Origin: Rhynchonema sp. JSB1_4
Lineage: Eukaryota; Nematoda; Chromadorea; Monhysterida; Xyalidae
NCBI GenBank assembly: GCA_030248065.1
Contig: JASAMV010007432.1
Coordinates: 1 to 64,000 of the forward strand
DNA: 64,000 nucleotides
Direction of reading: 5' to 3'
Part shown: positions 33,312 to 46,995 of the stretch, piece after piece
Position numbering within the stretch: the first letter of the stretch is position 1
Layout of the letters: every line of letters starts with the position of its first letter
Position numbers and translations under genes: made by a program
Notes under the pieces: model-generated
The model's database searches: none
Told to the model about the DNA's origin: nothing
The model's input: the letters and a program-made list of their open reading frames with translations, nothing else

Positions 33312-36300
33312 ATGTCCGCCAAACATTCGGTCAGTGGAGTTTGTACTTTTAGCCTGTATTTCAAAGCTAAAATTCAAATTAATAAAGATTATTAATCAAA
33401 ATTACTGTTACTTTTTCAGCCGGTGAAAAAAGTCCCCGAAGAAGACGAGGATCCCGAGCTGGCAGCTGAGCGTGAAATGGGACTGGGCGCTGAGGCAAAG
33501 CACGTGATTCCCATTGGACACGAGGCACTTGCGCTCAGACATGGCAGACGGGCAAACAGTGTAGATGGTGCGCTTGCAAAATGTTGTTTTGGCCAAATTA
33601 TCAGCTTGATAAAAGGGTCGACAACGTGACATGCATTGTGTTCTAAATTGAATTGTGTCTTGCAAACATCTTTTTGATAAATTCACAAGAATTGCGAGAA
33701 TATTTTCAGAACCGCTGCAAGTCAATGGCGTCATCCAAGTGCCCAAGTCACAGAAGAATCAACGCAAATCGCGCACAAAGGCGGGACGGGGCGAGGCGAA
33801 GAAGGAAGGCGGGGGTATGTGTCTGCTCTGCTTATCCTGCCGGATGGAAAAAACCTAAAAAAAGCGGAAAAAAGATCTCAGCCTCCGGGAAACATGGGTC
33901 TTTTTTCACGAAATTTACCAATTTTTGACAGAAGTTGGGGGAAATGGTTTCTTCAAGATAACAGTGGTCAAGCGCGGTCTATGTAATGTAGACACCACTG
34001 TGGTTGTAGTGTTTGTGGTGCCAGTGTGTGCCATGTGTGGGACGTGGGAGTAAGTATGATGCGGGGTTGGAACCGGAAGCGTGAGAGTTTCTTTTTTTCA
34101 CAGGAGGAAAATTCGTGTGGGGAAAGCCTGGCGAAGTTTATGAAGAAACCGAAGTCGACAAAGACGACCCAAACTACGATTCGGACGCTCAGGTTACATC
34201 GATAATGTTAGTTTCTTTGAAAATTTTCTCAAAATATACATATTTCCTGCAGACCGGCGACATCACGTTTGACGAAATGAATCCCGAGCTACAATTTGAG
34301 CACCTAACCTCCTTTGCCGAACCGATTCTGAGCGATTTCTTTGCCAGCGGCGATTTTCGAGAGACCTTGGTAATTTAACATTGGTAACTGAGAGACATGG
34401 TTTTTCTTTTCAAATTTCTCCACTATCCATTGGCTTATGAGCTCGCGAAAATTTAGCAAACCGAGTAAGAAAAATGGTCTGACTCGGTACGGAGAAGTTG
34501 TCAGTTGGTTTTTGACCAGTCGTAATGGCACGCGTTTGGAAGCTGACATGACACATTATACTTGCGGGCCGGAAAAAAACGTTTTTTTCGGGAAAAAACG
34601 AAAAAAACTGTTTTTTTCCGAGGCCCGGAAAAATACGTTTTTATTTTTCCGGAAATTTTTCCAAGTGGCAACTTTTGGAAAAAACGGTTTTTTTCCAAAA
34701 ATTTCCGAGATATTTTCCAAGGTTGCGAGAGGATGTTGTCAAAACCAATGTAATTCGGTACTAAACAGTTCAAAATGAGCACTTTTTAATCTCCAAGTGC
34801 ATTTTTAGGCTGTTGCAGGCCATTTCCCGACGAAATTTTCTCCAAAATAGGCGTTTTTGGACCATGGGTATCCTTAAAGGGCACCACCCCCACCCCACCC
34901 CAAAACGCGAGTACTTCGAATTAAAAATATCAACTTCCGGACACAAATGCCGGCGCTTTTGGTGCGCGCTCTCACGTTTGGCGTCGCAAACACAAACGCG
35001 GCCGCCGCCAGAAACCCAAAAAACGTTCTGGCTGCTGGCTTACTTTGGACATAACGAATGTTCTTAACCCACAGAAACGGTTTGTGTGCCCCCCCCCCCC
35101 CGCCGGCCCCCCCCCCAAACGGTTTTTTTTTCAAAAAAATATATTTTGCGGAAAAATACGCAATTATACATAATGACACATGAAATGACACGTCCTGGAC
35201 CAGCTGCGTGTGTGTATGTTATGTTGTTGTTGATGTTTCACAAACTTTACATTATGTGGCAGAGCCAATTGTCGGACATGGGCATGTCAGCCGATTGTCG
35301 TGCAGCGTTAGTGCGTCTCATTATTCGTCTGGCCATCGATCACAAGGCGTCGGCACGCGAATTGGCCAGTGAATTGTTGGCTGAATTGGCCAAACGCCGT
35401 GTGCTCACTCATACTGTGGTTAGTGCAGGCGGTTTATTGTTGGGCGTCAGGTCGGGCCTCCGACCATTTCTGTTTCTGCTTTCGTCACATCCACATGTGG
35501 CAATATATTCAAATTTTTTGAGTAATGCGTATTCAACGGGTCGAACTTTTTACGTTGGTCGATCTTGCAGTTCTCAGAAGCTGACTAATCCAGCTAACAG
35601 ACAGAACGTTCATCTATTGATGTCTGGTCACTTGTGTGCTCATGTTTCTTACTGTACTGTTTCTTGACTGCGTTAACAATTGGAACGCCAATCACCGCCA
35701 ACTAAACTTGATGTTCTTTTTTTTATTTCACAGATGGCAACGGGTCTGCGTCAGTTGTTGCACGATGACATCGAAGATCTGGTGGTTGATTGTCCGATGG
35801 CACCGGAGATGGTCGGCAAGTTCATGGCACGTTGTGTGGCCGACCTGGCCATGGACGAGACGGACTTACGACGACTGATCAGTGACAAGGACACGTTCGC
35901 TAATCCGCATGCACAGTTAGTATATATGCAGATTCGAAAAAGTGTTGTCCGTCAGACACGTTTGTGTCAATGACAAGCGTGGTTGGACACGCGTCGTTGA
36001 TACCGACGATACAACCACGTTTAGGCAACTTCGCATTGACGAGCCTCAAATAAAAGCACGAAATTTGTGATGTAATTTCGTCTCGTGGGCTGTAAATAAT
36101 TGTAGTTGACATGTCAAGTCAACGAATCGTCGTACCATGTATGTACTATGTAAACAACGTTCAGTGATTTTTGTAGTTCCAATTTTTCCGGAAAAATATG
36201 CTTAGTGCTTCGGAAAAAATCCGTTTCTTTATATTTTTCCAGGCCAAAAGTACGGTGTTTTTGCACGATTTGAGAAATTGAATTTTCGATTTGGAAATTT

Positions 36301-37962
36301 TCCGAAAATTTCTGCTATTTTTCCTGTGCTCAGACATATAAACTAGGTTCGTTAGTTTTTGTATCGACACGACACCGTCTGTCGACTGATTTTCTGACCA
36401 GGCAAAAAGTCCGCTGCAACCAGCTCAGTGCATACGGATTCAGTACCGATCAGCTTGAACTGAACACTGGTTTTCACCTTGTTTTCAGCGAAGCGCTGGA
36501 ACGATCGGAAGTGCTGATGCCGCAGAAGAATCGACTGCACGACATTTGGGGCGTGGCTGGCGGACAGCGACCGGTGCGACAGTTGAGGCACGAAATGCAA
36601 ATGATATTACAGGTGTGTGTGGGCAGGCAAGCCTGCTGATGTCATACACCGTTGTGTAAACGGGGGTTAAGTTCATGGGCTTGGCGATATGTTGCCCTAG
36701 TTGCGAAATTGCAAGGAAAGGTTAGAAATTCCCGCAAAAAACCTTGCTTTTTCAGGAATATTTGTCTTCATCGGATGCCGCCGAAGCCGGCCGATGTCTG
36801 CGCGAGCTCGAAGTGCCACATTTTAATCATGAATTTGTGTTCTTGGTGCGTGAACATTAATATTGTCGTAACTATCAACCCAAGCTGCATTTCCCTTCCG
36901 TTGCCAGGCCGGTCAATACAGTATCGAATCGATGCATCAACGTGTCTGTGAGTCATTGGCGCGTTTGTTGCATCACTTGCATCAGGAGGGAGAACTGAGT
37001 GACGACATTGTTGCCATGGGCTTCCAGGTTCGGCGGTTTTCATGTCCAATCATCGAAAAAAATAAAAATTTGTTGAAATTTTGCTTGTAAATCCTCACAC
37101 CTAGATTTTTTTAGACACTGTTAGGTGCAATTTACACCTAGGTAAAAGTTTTCATTTGCACCTCAGGTCTGGTGAAATTGCACCTGGAATTTTCACATTT
37201 TGCATCTAAAATACGGCCATAAGTTTTGAAACAAAAAACCTCGTCCACACATAAATGAGCGAGAAATGTTTTAGGCCGATGTAAGTTAGGCAGAGTACAC
37301 TAAAATAATCGCATGGATCGTATTCGTGATAAAAACAATAGTTTATCAAAATCAAACCAAGCAAAATAATTGTGCCTTGATTTTGGAAACGCAACGTACA
37401 ATTTCCAATCAAGCAAGCACCCACCACAATTGCAGCGTCTGTTCGACCAACTGCCCGACATTGCACTCGACGTGCCGCCTGCGTACGCGATGGCCGAACG
37501 ATGGTGTCAGGCGTGTAAACAACACAACAATCTGTTGGCCGATAACGTCGCCCGTCGTATGCCGCACAAGTTGGTGCTGTGGCTGAGGGAATTTTGTTTT
37601 GTTGTCCAATAGGGATCGGAATTTGGGATGTCCCGCACTCCTACTCCCACACAGTTGCCGAAAAACCCACACCCACGTCTTTGGATTTCGAACAAAATTT
37701 TCGCCATGCAACTTTTTTGAACTGGCCGAAATTAGTGTCATCATTAAACGTTCCGAAATATTCTGGTTTGTAAGTCACACTGATGAGTCATGCATGACCA
37801 AGCAGACAGGTTCCGATTGTGACCGATGATCGTGCGTGATACATAACGGAATGAGCATCAATACCTCCCACCCACTAACACAGAGGTCGCAAACGTTTCC
37901 TGTCGGAGGGTCACGGTGGTCGTCTGTCTGTGGTTGATGACGCTGGACACCCGTTGGTGTGA
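33312..37962 (+). CDS. PDCD4: Programmed cell death protein 4
   Basis: Translation inhibitor that binds eIF4A through two MA3 domains. Exons: 33312-33329, 33420-33567, 33710-33814, 34104-34192, 34253-34369, 35263-35418, 35734-35915, 36489-36612, 36756-36845, 36908-37027, 37436-37569, 37884-37962. All phases agree; 453 aa (human 469). Order: a basic N-terminal linker; the signature VWGKPGEVYEETEVDKDDPN ahead of the first MA3; MA3-1 (about residues 145-270, SFAEPILSDFFASGDFRETL then ASARELASELLAEL); the linker DIWGVAGGQRPV; MA3-2 (about 310-425, EYLSSSDAAEAGRCLRELEV, PHFNHEFVF); and the C-terminal RGRKRFLSEGHGGRL, almost identical to the vertebrate RGRKRFVSEG. The TGA stop is itself the first three bases of TGAAACATCA. 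Introns 34370-35262 and 35916-36488 contain repeat fragments. Confidence 0.96.
34570..35090. repeat. Two repeat fragments in a PDCD4 intron
   Basis: 34,570-34,735 is an alternating A/T-run foldback with CCGGAAAAA and ACGTTTTTTTC words. 34,915-35,090 is a diverged copy of the interior of the TTAA-flanked MITE at 15,575 (shared GAATTAAA..TCAACTTCCGGACACAAA and TCTGGCTGCTGGCTTA). A run of C follows at 35,089-35,115. Confidence 0.6.
36175..36325. repeat. TTTTTCCGGAAAAA-rich repeat in a PDCD4 intron
   Basis: TTTTTCCGGAAAAA is palindromic, and further TTTTCC/GGAAAA words follow. It belongs to the dispersed A/T-run family seen at 5.5, 30.6 and 34.6 kb. Confidence 0.4.
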
Positions 37963-39716
37963 AACATCACTGAAACGTTGCTGATTGGGTTGGTGCGCGC
38001 AGCAGCACACTGTGCGTTCTTATTGTCCTTCCACTTTGAATGTGTCTTGCGAAGCTGTGGCCGACCGTTTTCTATTTTCTATCATTGACATCATCGCTTG
38101 CGTTTCTCGAAAATAGTGAACGGTCCTGGCAATTTTTGACCAAGACGTATTCACAAATTTTTGAAATGTTGTACAGAATTTTGGCATTCTCTGCGTTTTT
38201 CACTGTTCTTGAATTTTATTACTTCAACTTTTCGATGGCAGGCAAGGCATATTTTAGTGCCCTTTGACACGATCTTTACTTACACACACTGTTATGTTAT
38301 GATTATTTTCTGCTGCTTTTGTTGCTTGCAGACTGGCTCACCATTCTACTCATTTCTTCTCACCCGACTTTTCCCTGTGCTTATGGTTAGCAATCTTGCT
38401 AGAGTAATCGTGAAATAATATGGAAAAACGTTATGTTGATGTTGTTGATGTTTTCTCTTGTTTTTTTTCACACAATTCCTTGTACAAAGCGGTTTTGCAC
38501 GGGCTAACCAACGATAATTTTCGTCGTATTGAATATCTTTGATTTGTTGCTTATAACCGTGAGCCAGACATAATGGATTCCACCGTGTACTGTACGTAAT
38601 GCCTGTATATTATGCTTGAAACGTATCCAAACTGTGAATGTAACAAATTCTAAATTTTAGTCTTCGCGTCGTACGTGTATCTCGATTTTCACTATAATGT
38701 GCTAGTTGATGCTTCGCTAAGCTTGTCTGCTGGGGTAGTTGCTGTTTTTGTGTTTCAGTTGCCAATCATCTGTTTTTTATTGATTGTGGTATTGGTATAG
38801 TTCTGTAGTTAGTAATTGTAATGCGTTAGATGCAACCAAACATGTACTGATAATAAAAGATTTATAGGATGGTTCAGAAGAAAGTCTACAAGTCAAGAAT
38901 GTTGTTTTGTATATGGGACATAGGCGCTACCCTTGAGCTTTCTTCTGACCACCATGTTTAAAGTTAATAATGTTTTCTAGTGTATAACCAAACGTAGATT
39001 GATGGTAGAGTGCAATTTAGATAATGTCTGGAGCTGAGAAATTCATCATCCAAAAGAACATGTACGATTCCTAATATAGACAAATTCGTCTCGCTAAATT
39101 TCTATGTTCGCAACACATTAATGAGTCGATCCCATTCACGTGCCCCTTTCCGTCCCGTATTTTCGTTTCTGTCTGCTGTACATAAAAGTTTTTTAAAATT
39201 GGATTTTCTTTTCTTTTTGGATTATTATGGGTACCAACGCTATAATAATTGGGATTTGATCGTCTATTGTTCTGTGCTGATTGATGGATCAAGTCAGTTG
39301 CGACTGTGTATTGATGATGATGGATTGATTAAGATCGGGATATGTTTTGGCCAAATGACAAAATTGTTGAGTTAATTTTAATTAAAGTTGAGTTGGTGTG
39401 AGTTTGTGGTGGATTTGTGTCTTGTTGTTGCAGAAAAGGTGATCATTGAAAAAATGGAAATTGTTAAATACAATACGTACTATTTTGTTGACAACTAGGA
39501 TAGCTGATTTGGGATAACGGTAAGAGAATAAAAGACGTCATATCTAGATTCTGAAAAGTCGTTTTGTTGTCTCTAATGGTATTTGCCGCTTTCATATGAA
39601 TATCTCAAAACTCAAAAAAAATATTTCATGCGAGCCAATGCCTGACATGCAGTGTTTCAGAGATCCCACTCTTGGCGCAGCCGGGCCGTGCAGCAGGACA
39701 TCGTCAGTGATTCGCA
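37963..39716. other. PDCD4-IBTK spacer
   Basis: Long T-rich region with no supported ORF. Polyadenylation-type AATAAA occurs near 38,852 and 39,528, so part is probably PDCD4 3' UTR. It contains one small foldback (38,868-38,953). Confidence 0.45.
38868..38953. repeat. Small foldback
   Basis: GGATGGTTCAGAAGAAAG at the left pairs with CTTTCTTCTGACCACC at the right across about 50 bases. It is probably a miniature element or an RNA hairpin in the 3' region. Confidence 0.5.
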
Positions 39717-42700
39717 ATGTCCGAGCTCGTCCGTCTTGTGTGCGACTGGCGTGAGGGCTGTCACCCCCGTTGTCGCTGTGTGTCGCACGTGGAACGTATG
39801 CGTGTTGCATTGAGTTTGTCTGATGTTTCATTGCATCAAATGCAAGTCGCCACACGCATCACTTGCGGCCCACAGCAGTTGACGAAATTGGTGGACAGAA
39901 ATGGGCGCACTCTGCTGCATTGGGCGGCGGTCTATGGACGCATGGAGTACTTGCAATGGTTGGTCATTGCTTGTTCAGTATGTTGACTAGAGCCTTGTGC
40001 GCCCAATGAGATGACCGGTTTCCCTTCTCAATACTTGCCTGGCTTTGGTAACTTGGTGACTAAGTATTGGATCAGTCTTGTTCACGGAACTATCAAATAC
40101 ATTTGAGTGACACGTTCGACCAACGTGGAAGTTGAACCTTGGCAGCAGAAAACAACTCGTGGTCGTATCACTGTTACTGTTAATCTAATCTCAAAATATG
40201 TTTGACATAAAAACACGTGACTAAAGCAGGTCACCGATTCTTAATCAGGTCTGAGTGTTTGACGACCTGATGTTATGACACCTGTTGTTTTCTGTTCTAT
40301 CATGGTCCAATCAAACATGTAATGATCACTTTCCCAATAATTTCTTACCCTCTTTTAGGCTGATCAATGATTGCAAAGTCGACCCGAACACCAAGGACAT
40401 CGAGTCCGGCTACACAGCGCTGCATCTGGCGTTGTTATACGGTCAAATTGGGTGTGCTGCTTGGTTGATGGCATGTGGCCAAGTGGATAGAAGGCTGGAA
40501 GACAATGAAACATTCGCTGCACTGCAGTTGGTGCATAATGATCACAAGGCACACGATAGGGAAAACTTTGAACAAAGTGGTAGGTGGTTTTTGTTAGTTG
40601 GATTTGCTTGAAACATTGGATTACCTGTGCTCATTACAAACATAAGATGTTTTCAATTTCGGCCAATAGTGTGGTCAATCTACACTTATCTTCACGGTAT
40701 ATGTCCCAACTCCCGACCATAATAATGTAAGAGCAGTGAGTTTACTGAACAACCCTCGAGCCTCATAGGCCTACACGACGTGTACACAGTGGGCGAGAAT
40801 GCCAGCTACAATCTGGGCCATTCAAATGCCAATCCTCGCACAATACCTGAAGCTGTCGACACGTTCAGACGACAGGAGATATCGATCAGAAAGGTTGTTG
40901 CTTCTAATGTGCGCCAGAGAGCGCCCTGGCGCAGGGCATGATGACAACAATGGCGATTAATGGCAGTGTTATCTCTTCGTCTGTGCGTTTACGTATTCTT
41001 ATGTGAACTTTTTGAGTGTCGTCCATCGTGTTGCCGGGTTACGTTTGCTTGACTGACCCTGTCCTGGTACAGGCACACCGTCCACCTGTGAAAACAATGA
41101 AACGGGCACACCCACGCTGCAAAATCATTCTGTGTTGTTGTTTCGGTTGGGATTTTTTCATCGGGTTGGGCCTAACTTCCATGGGATCCAACTATGAGCA
41201 ACCGCAGACTGGTTGACTCGAACCCAATTGCATTTGCAGGTGCGCATGTCGAAACTACACACCATGTTCCTGTCTGCGTCGGGCAGTGTGTACGCATGTG
41301 GTCACGGTCTGGGTGGTCGATTGGGTGTGAACAATCAGGTGACGCACATTCGACCACAGAAATTGACAGCGTTGAACAATGTGCGTGTGGTTGATGTGGC
41401 TGTGGGATTGGACCACAGTTTGTTCCTGACTGATCACGGACAGGTGGGTTGGGGTGTTTTCTGGTGTTTGCTTTTTTGTCCCGAGTCGAGGATCATTATC
41501 AAACTTGCTGATCCACGTTTGCGTCATTTTTTTACCCGAAGTTATTTCCAGATGCAGTGAGTGTTGTAATCCTTTGGCTTGAATAAAAGTTGTTGACTAA
41601 CTGCGTGACACAACTAACGTTGGTTGATATTGAATATATGTACATCTTTTTGTATTACTTTTTGCCAAATCTTGTACTTTATTTTGATCTCAATTCCAAG
41701 GATCACAACTCCGATCCCATTTGCAAGTTTCTGGCCTCTAAGCCGTTTTTATCGCTGAGCGGCTATTGCGCGCGCTGATGGCAGCCAGGCGTTTATTCCA
41801 TGGCCAAACGCCATTAATCTCTGCATTCGATTGCAGCTCTATGCATGTGGCTCCAACACTCACGGCCAGTTGGGTCTGGGTCGACAGGTCGATTCCACTT
41901 TGAGCCCAGCACCGGTGCAATGCAAGAACGTGCCTCAAACCAGCACCGTTGTGTCTTGCCATGCAAGCGGCCATTACAGTGTGATTGTGACACAGGATGG
42001 GGACAATGGACCTGTGGATGTGTACACTTTTGGATTGAATTTAGGACAGCTGGGACTCAACTCGGATAAACAGCGACAGCAACCAGCGGTCTATGAGGCC
42101 ACGAAGGTATGCATTGTTCTGTTTATTGATTTTTTTAAAAATCGAAGGTGTGCGACGACTCCCTTGTTGACCACCAACGAACCTTTAATTGTGTCACGTT
42201 TGTGTGGTCATCATTCAGGTCACTGAAGTTGGCTCCCTATCGGGCTCCACCAGCCAACAGCCAAATCGGCCACGCGTATCGACGAGCAGCAGTTCAGCAT
42301 TTGTGCCTGCATCTGGTGACATGGACAACAAGCCAAAACAAGGCAATAAACTGGTGATCGGCTTGGCAGATCAGGCAATCGTGTTGGTGAAACAAAAGGG
42401 TGAAGTGTGGCTGTTGGCCAGGCACCAATGTCAGGTACAGTTCATTCATGTCTATGTGCCTCATTCAAACATTGTGCGTTTTCGTTGTGTGCAGTCAAGA
42501 TGATGATATCAAATGAAACATCATCAAATCGCACTGCGTTCCAGCGTATCGCCACCCGTCAACTGTCGTTGTGTGCTGCAGCTGTGCAAAGCGGTATCGG
42601 CAACGTTGCAGCTAGCAAACAATCGATATCGATACTGACATTGTGCACCACCGGAGTGTTGTATCATTGGACGGAGGCCGACGGTAGGGTTTAGTCACCC

Positions 42701-45700
42701 TGTAGAGAATTTCAAAAAATAAATATTTTAAATTTTCAGGTGTGTACCGTCGATGCCGCTTTTTGTCCTCGGTCACACAAGCACCAGGTGGTGGATACGT
42801 ACCGAAGACATTGACCGTCACCAGCATGCTATATTCGATGAGAGGTTGGTTGCGGTCAGTTATATTTCGAATGGGCAAAATTCCAAAGCTATTCTTCGAT
42901 CAACGTTGCAATACAGGGCTGACTGTTGTGTGCAGCAATGGCATGGCACATAGTTGTCATATTCGTGGCGCCAAAACAGACCCGATGAGCCGCGTCGAGT
43001 ATCGAGTGATCCAGATTGGTGAGCACATACCGAGCGTACATCGATGTTGTGATGTGGCTGGCGACACAACGGGCACTGCAATCGCGTTCAGACAACAATT
43101 CCCGAATGTCGACCTGACTGAAGTGCCTGACGTGCTATCGAGCACTATTGGTGGGTGGTTGCATTGGTTGGTGCTGGTCGTGTGAGTTGGATCGTGCTTT
43201 AACACGAGCTGCGCGCTTCATCAGTAACTCATAAAACATGACATTCATGTTCATAAACTGACTTTCTTACCCATTTCGTTGTAGGCCACGACCTGTGCAC
43301 ATTCCTATCCCGATCGGACGTGACCGACTCTGTACACGACTTCGAGCTGCACCTTTCGTGTGGCACAGTGCTGCCCTGCCATCGTTACATCGTGTTCTCA
43401 CGTGCGCCCACGCTGTGCAAACTGCTGCCAGCCAACCAGCAAACGCGATGGACAGTACCCGATCAGTTCTCGAGTTTGGTCGTTCACAATCTGTTGCAAT
43501 ATTTGTACACCGATGATTGTGCACTACTGCGTGTCGGGTACACCCTGGGACAGACGGTGGATCAGTTGCGCGAAACATCGACTTCTGTCAACGAGGGCTT
43601 CATGCCTGAATCTCCAAGGCAACAACCACCACCGAAGAATCAGCAAGCGGGTAAACGGAAGAAACGACGATCATCGCAGAAACAGGCCGGCAGTCAAGGT
43701 TGGTTTGCTCTGATAGAAATCGGTTTACAAACGTGTTTCTGAATAAGATTTTTAAATTCTGTTTCTTTGTCAGATGCCCCTCTGTGCCTCGACTCAACCA
43801 CCCTGTCCGACCCGATCAAGCAGTTGTCAGCGCTGGCACGTATGCTCGATTTACAATCGTTGCTCGCAAAACGACTGAATGCTGTGTATTGGGAACACAT
43901 GACACATGGTTAGGGCGATGTTTATTGGGTTGTGCTGGCACATCTTCGAAGACAGCTTTTCAGTTAGTAGATCTTTAATTGTCATAGCGCGAAGGGGAAT
44001 TCAACAAGGTCAAAGTCAACACTCTCAAAGTTGGATCATGGTTCCTCATACACCGAGCCCGTTCAATGTCCCCAGGTGCCGCAATCCCCATTGATGGCAA
44101 TCTATTCACATACGCTGGCCAAGTGCGTCGTGTTGCCAATCGGTCAACAGCCGTAACACCGAAAATACGGTTGAACATCAACGATTTGCCCAAGCTATGT
44201 GATGTTTCACTCAACTGTGATGATGGAGTGCAGATTAGGGCACATCGGTATGGGGGTTGGAGAAATGAGAGTTATATTTGTGTTTGTCTTATCTTTTATA
44301 GTCTGCCATGCTAGACTCACACAAACCCCCTGATTGTAGTTGTATGCTGATGTCACGTGTCGAGTATTTCCGCACGATGTTGGGCTCTGACTGCTGGTTT
44401 GAGGGCACACAATTTGCGTTGACCAATGCAGTGGCGGATTCGGGCTCAGAGCAGAATCCGGATTCGGATCAGGACCCAAGCTCAGACCAGGAACCGGAGC
44501 AGAGTCTTGTACCACTGCGTCTGCCAGTGAGCGGTGATGTGGCACACGCGATTGTCGCCTATATTTACACGGACACGTTGTCGGATAAGGTGATGTCTCA
44601 TGGTTGATATATGCTATATAAATTAGTGCTGGTGTTGACACATGTTTCACTCACGTGCAGGTGTGCAAGTCGACAGCATCGTTGTCATCGACCGATGGTG
44701 ACATGCCTGAACTGTTGTGTCGCGTGCTGATTGCGGCTGACCAGTTATTGATCGATCGGTTGAAACAGGTGATTCAATGATTAGAGCCATTATTTTGGTT
44801 TGTCCCTTCTGCTGGGCCTATGTGGCCACGAAACAGTTCTGAAAAGCCATAAATCTTCACGTTCAATTTCAAATTCGTCTTGAAACAGGCTCCAATTGTG
44901 TCACGCGGCGGACAAAACGGGCTGGTCTTGAATTCTGACCGAATACAATTCGGGGCGTCTAAATTTAACGTGCGCTATCTCCCAAAAAAAATTAAGCTCC
45001 AAGAAAAAATTCAAAAGGCTAACCGGGGACCGTCGATCACAAACGCACAATTTAGGAGGGTGCCGCTGTTTTGCCCCCCGCTGTTTGGCCGATTTATCAT
45101 AATGAGCTCCATAGCACGCAGTTCGGGCGGCAGCTTCTAGCTGCACAGGAACTCCGGTCCGGTTATCGATTTTTCGCACATTTTACGGATCCTTGCCAGG
45201 GACGGAAAACTTGGCTCCTGAAACTGATATGCTCAAGTAATCCATCCCATATTGCAGCTTTGCGAGTCCGCCATCACGCGACGGCTGTCCATTCGTAACG
45301 CGCTTGATTTGCTGCAATTCTCGCACACCTACAACGCTGTGCAGCTGTGCGCTGCTGTCGAACAGTACATTTGTTTGAATATGGCCGCGTTGCTGGATGT
45401 TGATGTGCCGTTGGCTAACTTGGATGTTGAATGTTTACAATCGTTGGCACGATGCTATCGGCAAGTGGTGGTAAGTGGTCAAGTAGACATATTGAGTGTG
45501 TTGGTGCCATGCGCATGGTAATGATGATGGCGTGCACGTTTCGGCTAAACCATAAATTCTACATGATGCAACTGCAGAGAGTTTTGCGTATCTTTTCCCG
45601 TTTCACAGCCGGACGATGCACTAGTGCGAATACGCCAGATGCGAGCATAGCACCAATATTGTGACTAAGCCACGTTATATTTGTCCGTCGATAAATGCAT

Positions 45701-46995
45701 ACCAGCGTCCCCACGTTGGTGAGCGTCGTCTGACACCACAACACGATCGCAGCTGGTCAAGTGACGAGCTGTCATTAATGTGCACTCAATTGGACGACAA
45801 TGGTGTGACGTTGGAACAATTGGAACATTATGTGCTGAATGTCGAGAAACAGCCATCGGCCAGTGGTCGGTTACATCTTGTTGTTTTTTATTCATTTTTA
45901 TCGAATTTAGTGTCAGATGAACTTTGTCATTCTGTTCCTTTCAGTGTCCACTCTATGCTCACTGTATGTGCGCAGTTCCCAGAAACAAAAGGCTGAATCT
46001 GAGACATTAGAACAATCGCAACAGCATGAAGAGACCAAACCTATTGCGAGCATCGCTTCCACTCCTTCACAGCAACAACAAGCACCAATACAGCAGCCAG
46101 CGTCTCTAAACCCCAATCGACCCAACACTATAACCTCGTTGCGACACGATCTTGGCACCAAATTGACCGTATTACCGATTTCGCCAAGCCAACAACAGTC
46201 ATTTCCACCCGCCACAACGAGCAACCCTCGACGTTGGGGTGCACCTGCGGCTGGTGGTGGTGAACCGACACCGACGAGCCCGATGGTGGATCTGAGGAGT
46301 GTGATGGCCGCACAGCAACGCACTGAGGATGCCGACAGACGGACTAAGAAGGTGTCATTGTCGGAACATCGCAGTGACACCGACGTGACATCAGGCAGCA
46401 GTGATAATGTGTGGTTTAGGACATCCACACAGCAAGGCTCAACCAGAACCACGTTGGCTGTCAACCAACCACCACAAAGCGGCGTGGATTCGGTTGGTTG
46501 TCGAATCATTTGGTAGTGCCGGTCCACATCGTATCTAAGTATTCCGCCCCATGATACAAGTTAAGAGCAGTTATCCCAAATACGCCATTTATTGTGCTCG
46601 TCAGTTGCTACCAATGCGGCTGTCTAGTGTTACGTACGATGCAAGAAAAAGGTCCCATCATATGCAATACAAAACAGCGACAAGTTCTGCTAGATCTGAC
46701 TACCTTAGTATTTGAATGCTGAGTGCTGTGAAACATCACATGTCATTAGCTCAATACTAACTTGCAGCCGAGTGTGCCGAGTCTGAGTGCCATTTTGTAC
46801 GAGGAGAGCACACGCGAACAACAACGTCGACTGAAGACCAATCGAGCGTTGGCCACGATTCAGACGGAGGAACGCGCAATTGAACAATTACGATTGGCTT
46901 ATAGGGTCGCCGATAATTGGGATGAATGCATCACCGTGCAACGTGTGCAGGCGGACACCGCTGAACCAACTTGGCGCATGGGTGATAGGGAATAG
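39717..46995 (+). CDS. IBTK: Inhibitor of Bruton tyrosine kinase homologue
   Basis: Large BTB adaptor; in vertebrates it inhibits BTK and serves a CUL3 ubiquitin ligase. Exons: 39717-39958, 40359-40579, 40769-40893, 41240-41443, 41837-42106, 42219-42434, 42545-42683, 42740-43150, 43285-43698, 43774-43908, 44076-44247, 44340-44589, 44661-44768, 45258-45470, 45609-45623, 45706-45865, 45945-46492, 46768-46995. Phases agree; about 1,356 aa (human about 1,353). Order: ankyrin repeats (about 60-140: GRTLLHWAAVYGRMEYLQW, GYTALHLALLYGQ); RCC1 repeats (about 160-360: VYACGHGLGGRLG, LYACGSNTHGQLGLG); first BTB (about 615-700: HDFELHLSCGTVLPCHRYI); a basic insert KRKKRRSS; second BTB (about 835-965: LCDVSLNCDDGVQIRAHR, LIAADQLLIDRLKQ); a BACK-like helical segment with LNMAALLD; a Ser/Gln-rich linker with VDLRSVM; and the C-terminal IQTEERAIEQL block. 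The 15-base exon at 45609 is inferred only from phase. Confidence 0.95.

Noticed and set aside
42435..42544. Coding extension of IBTK exon 7 to include ISNETSSNRT
   Set aside because: The acceptor at 42,544 gives QRIATRQLSL, which fits the family (KIASKQLNL) and the phase; the extension would place the 10-mer in coding sequence without support.
45913..46527. 204-codon minus-strand frame
   Set aside because: Antisense to the large Ser/Gln-rich exon of IBTK, which is phase-consistent and matches the family.
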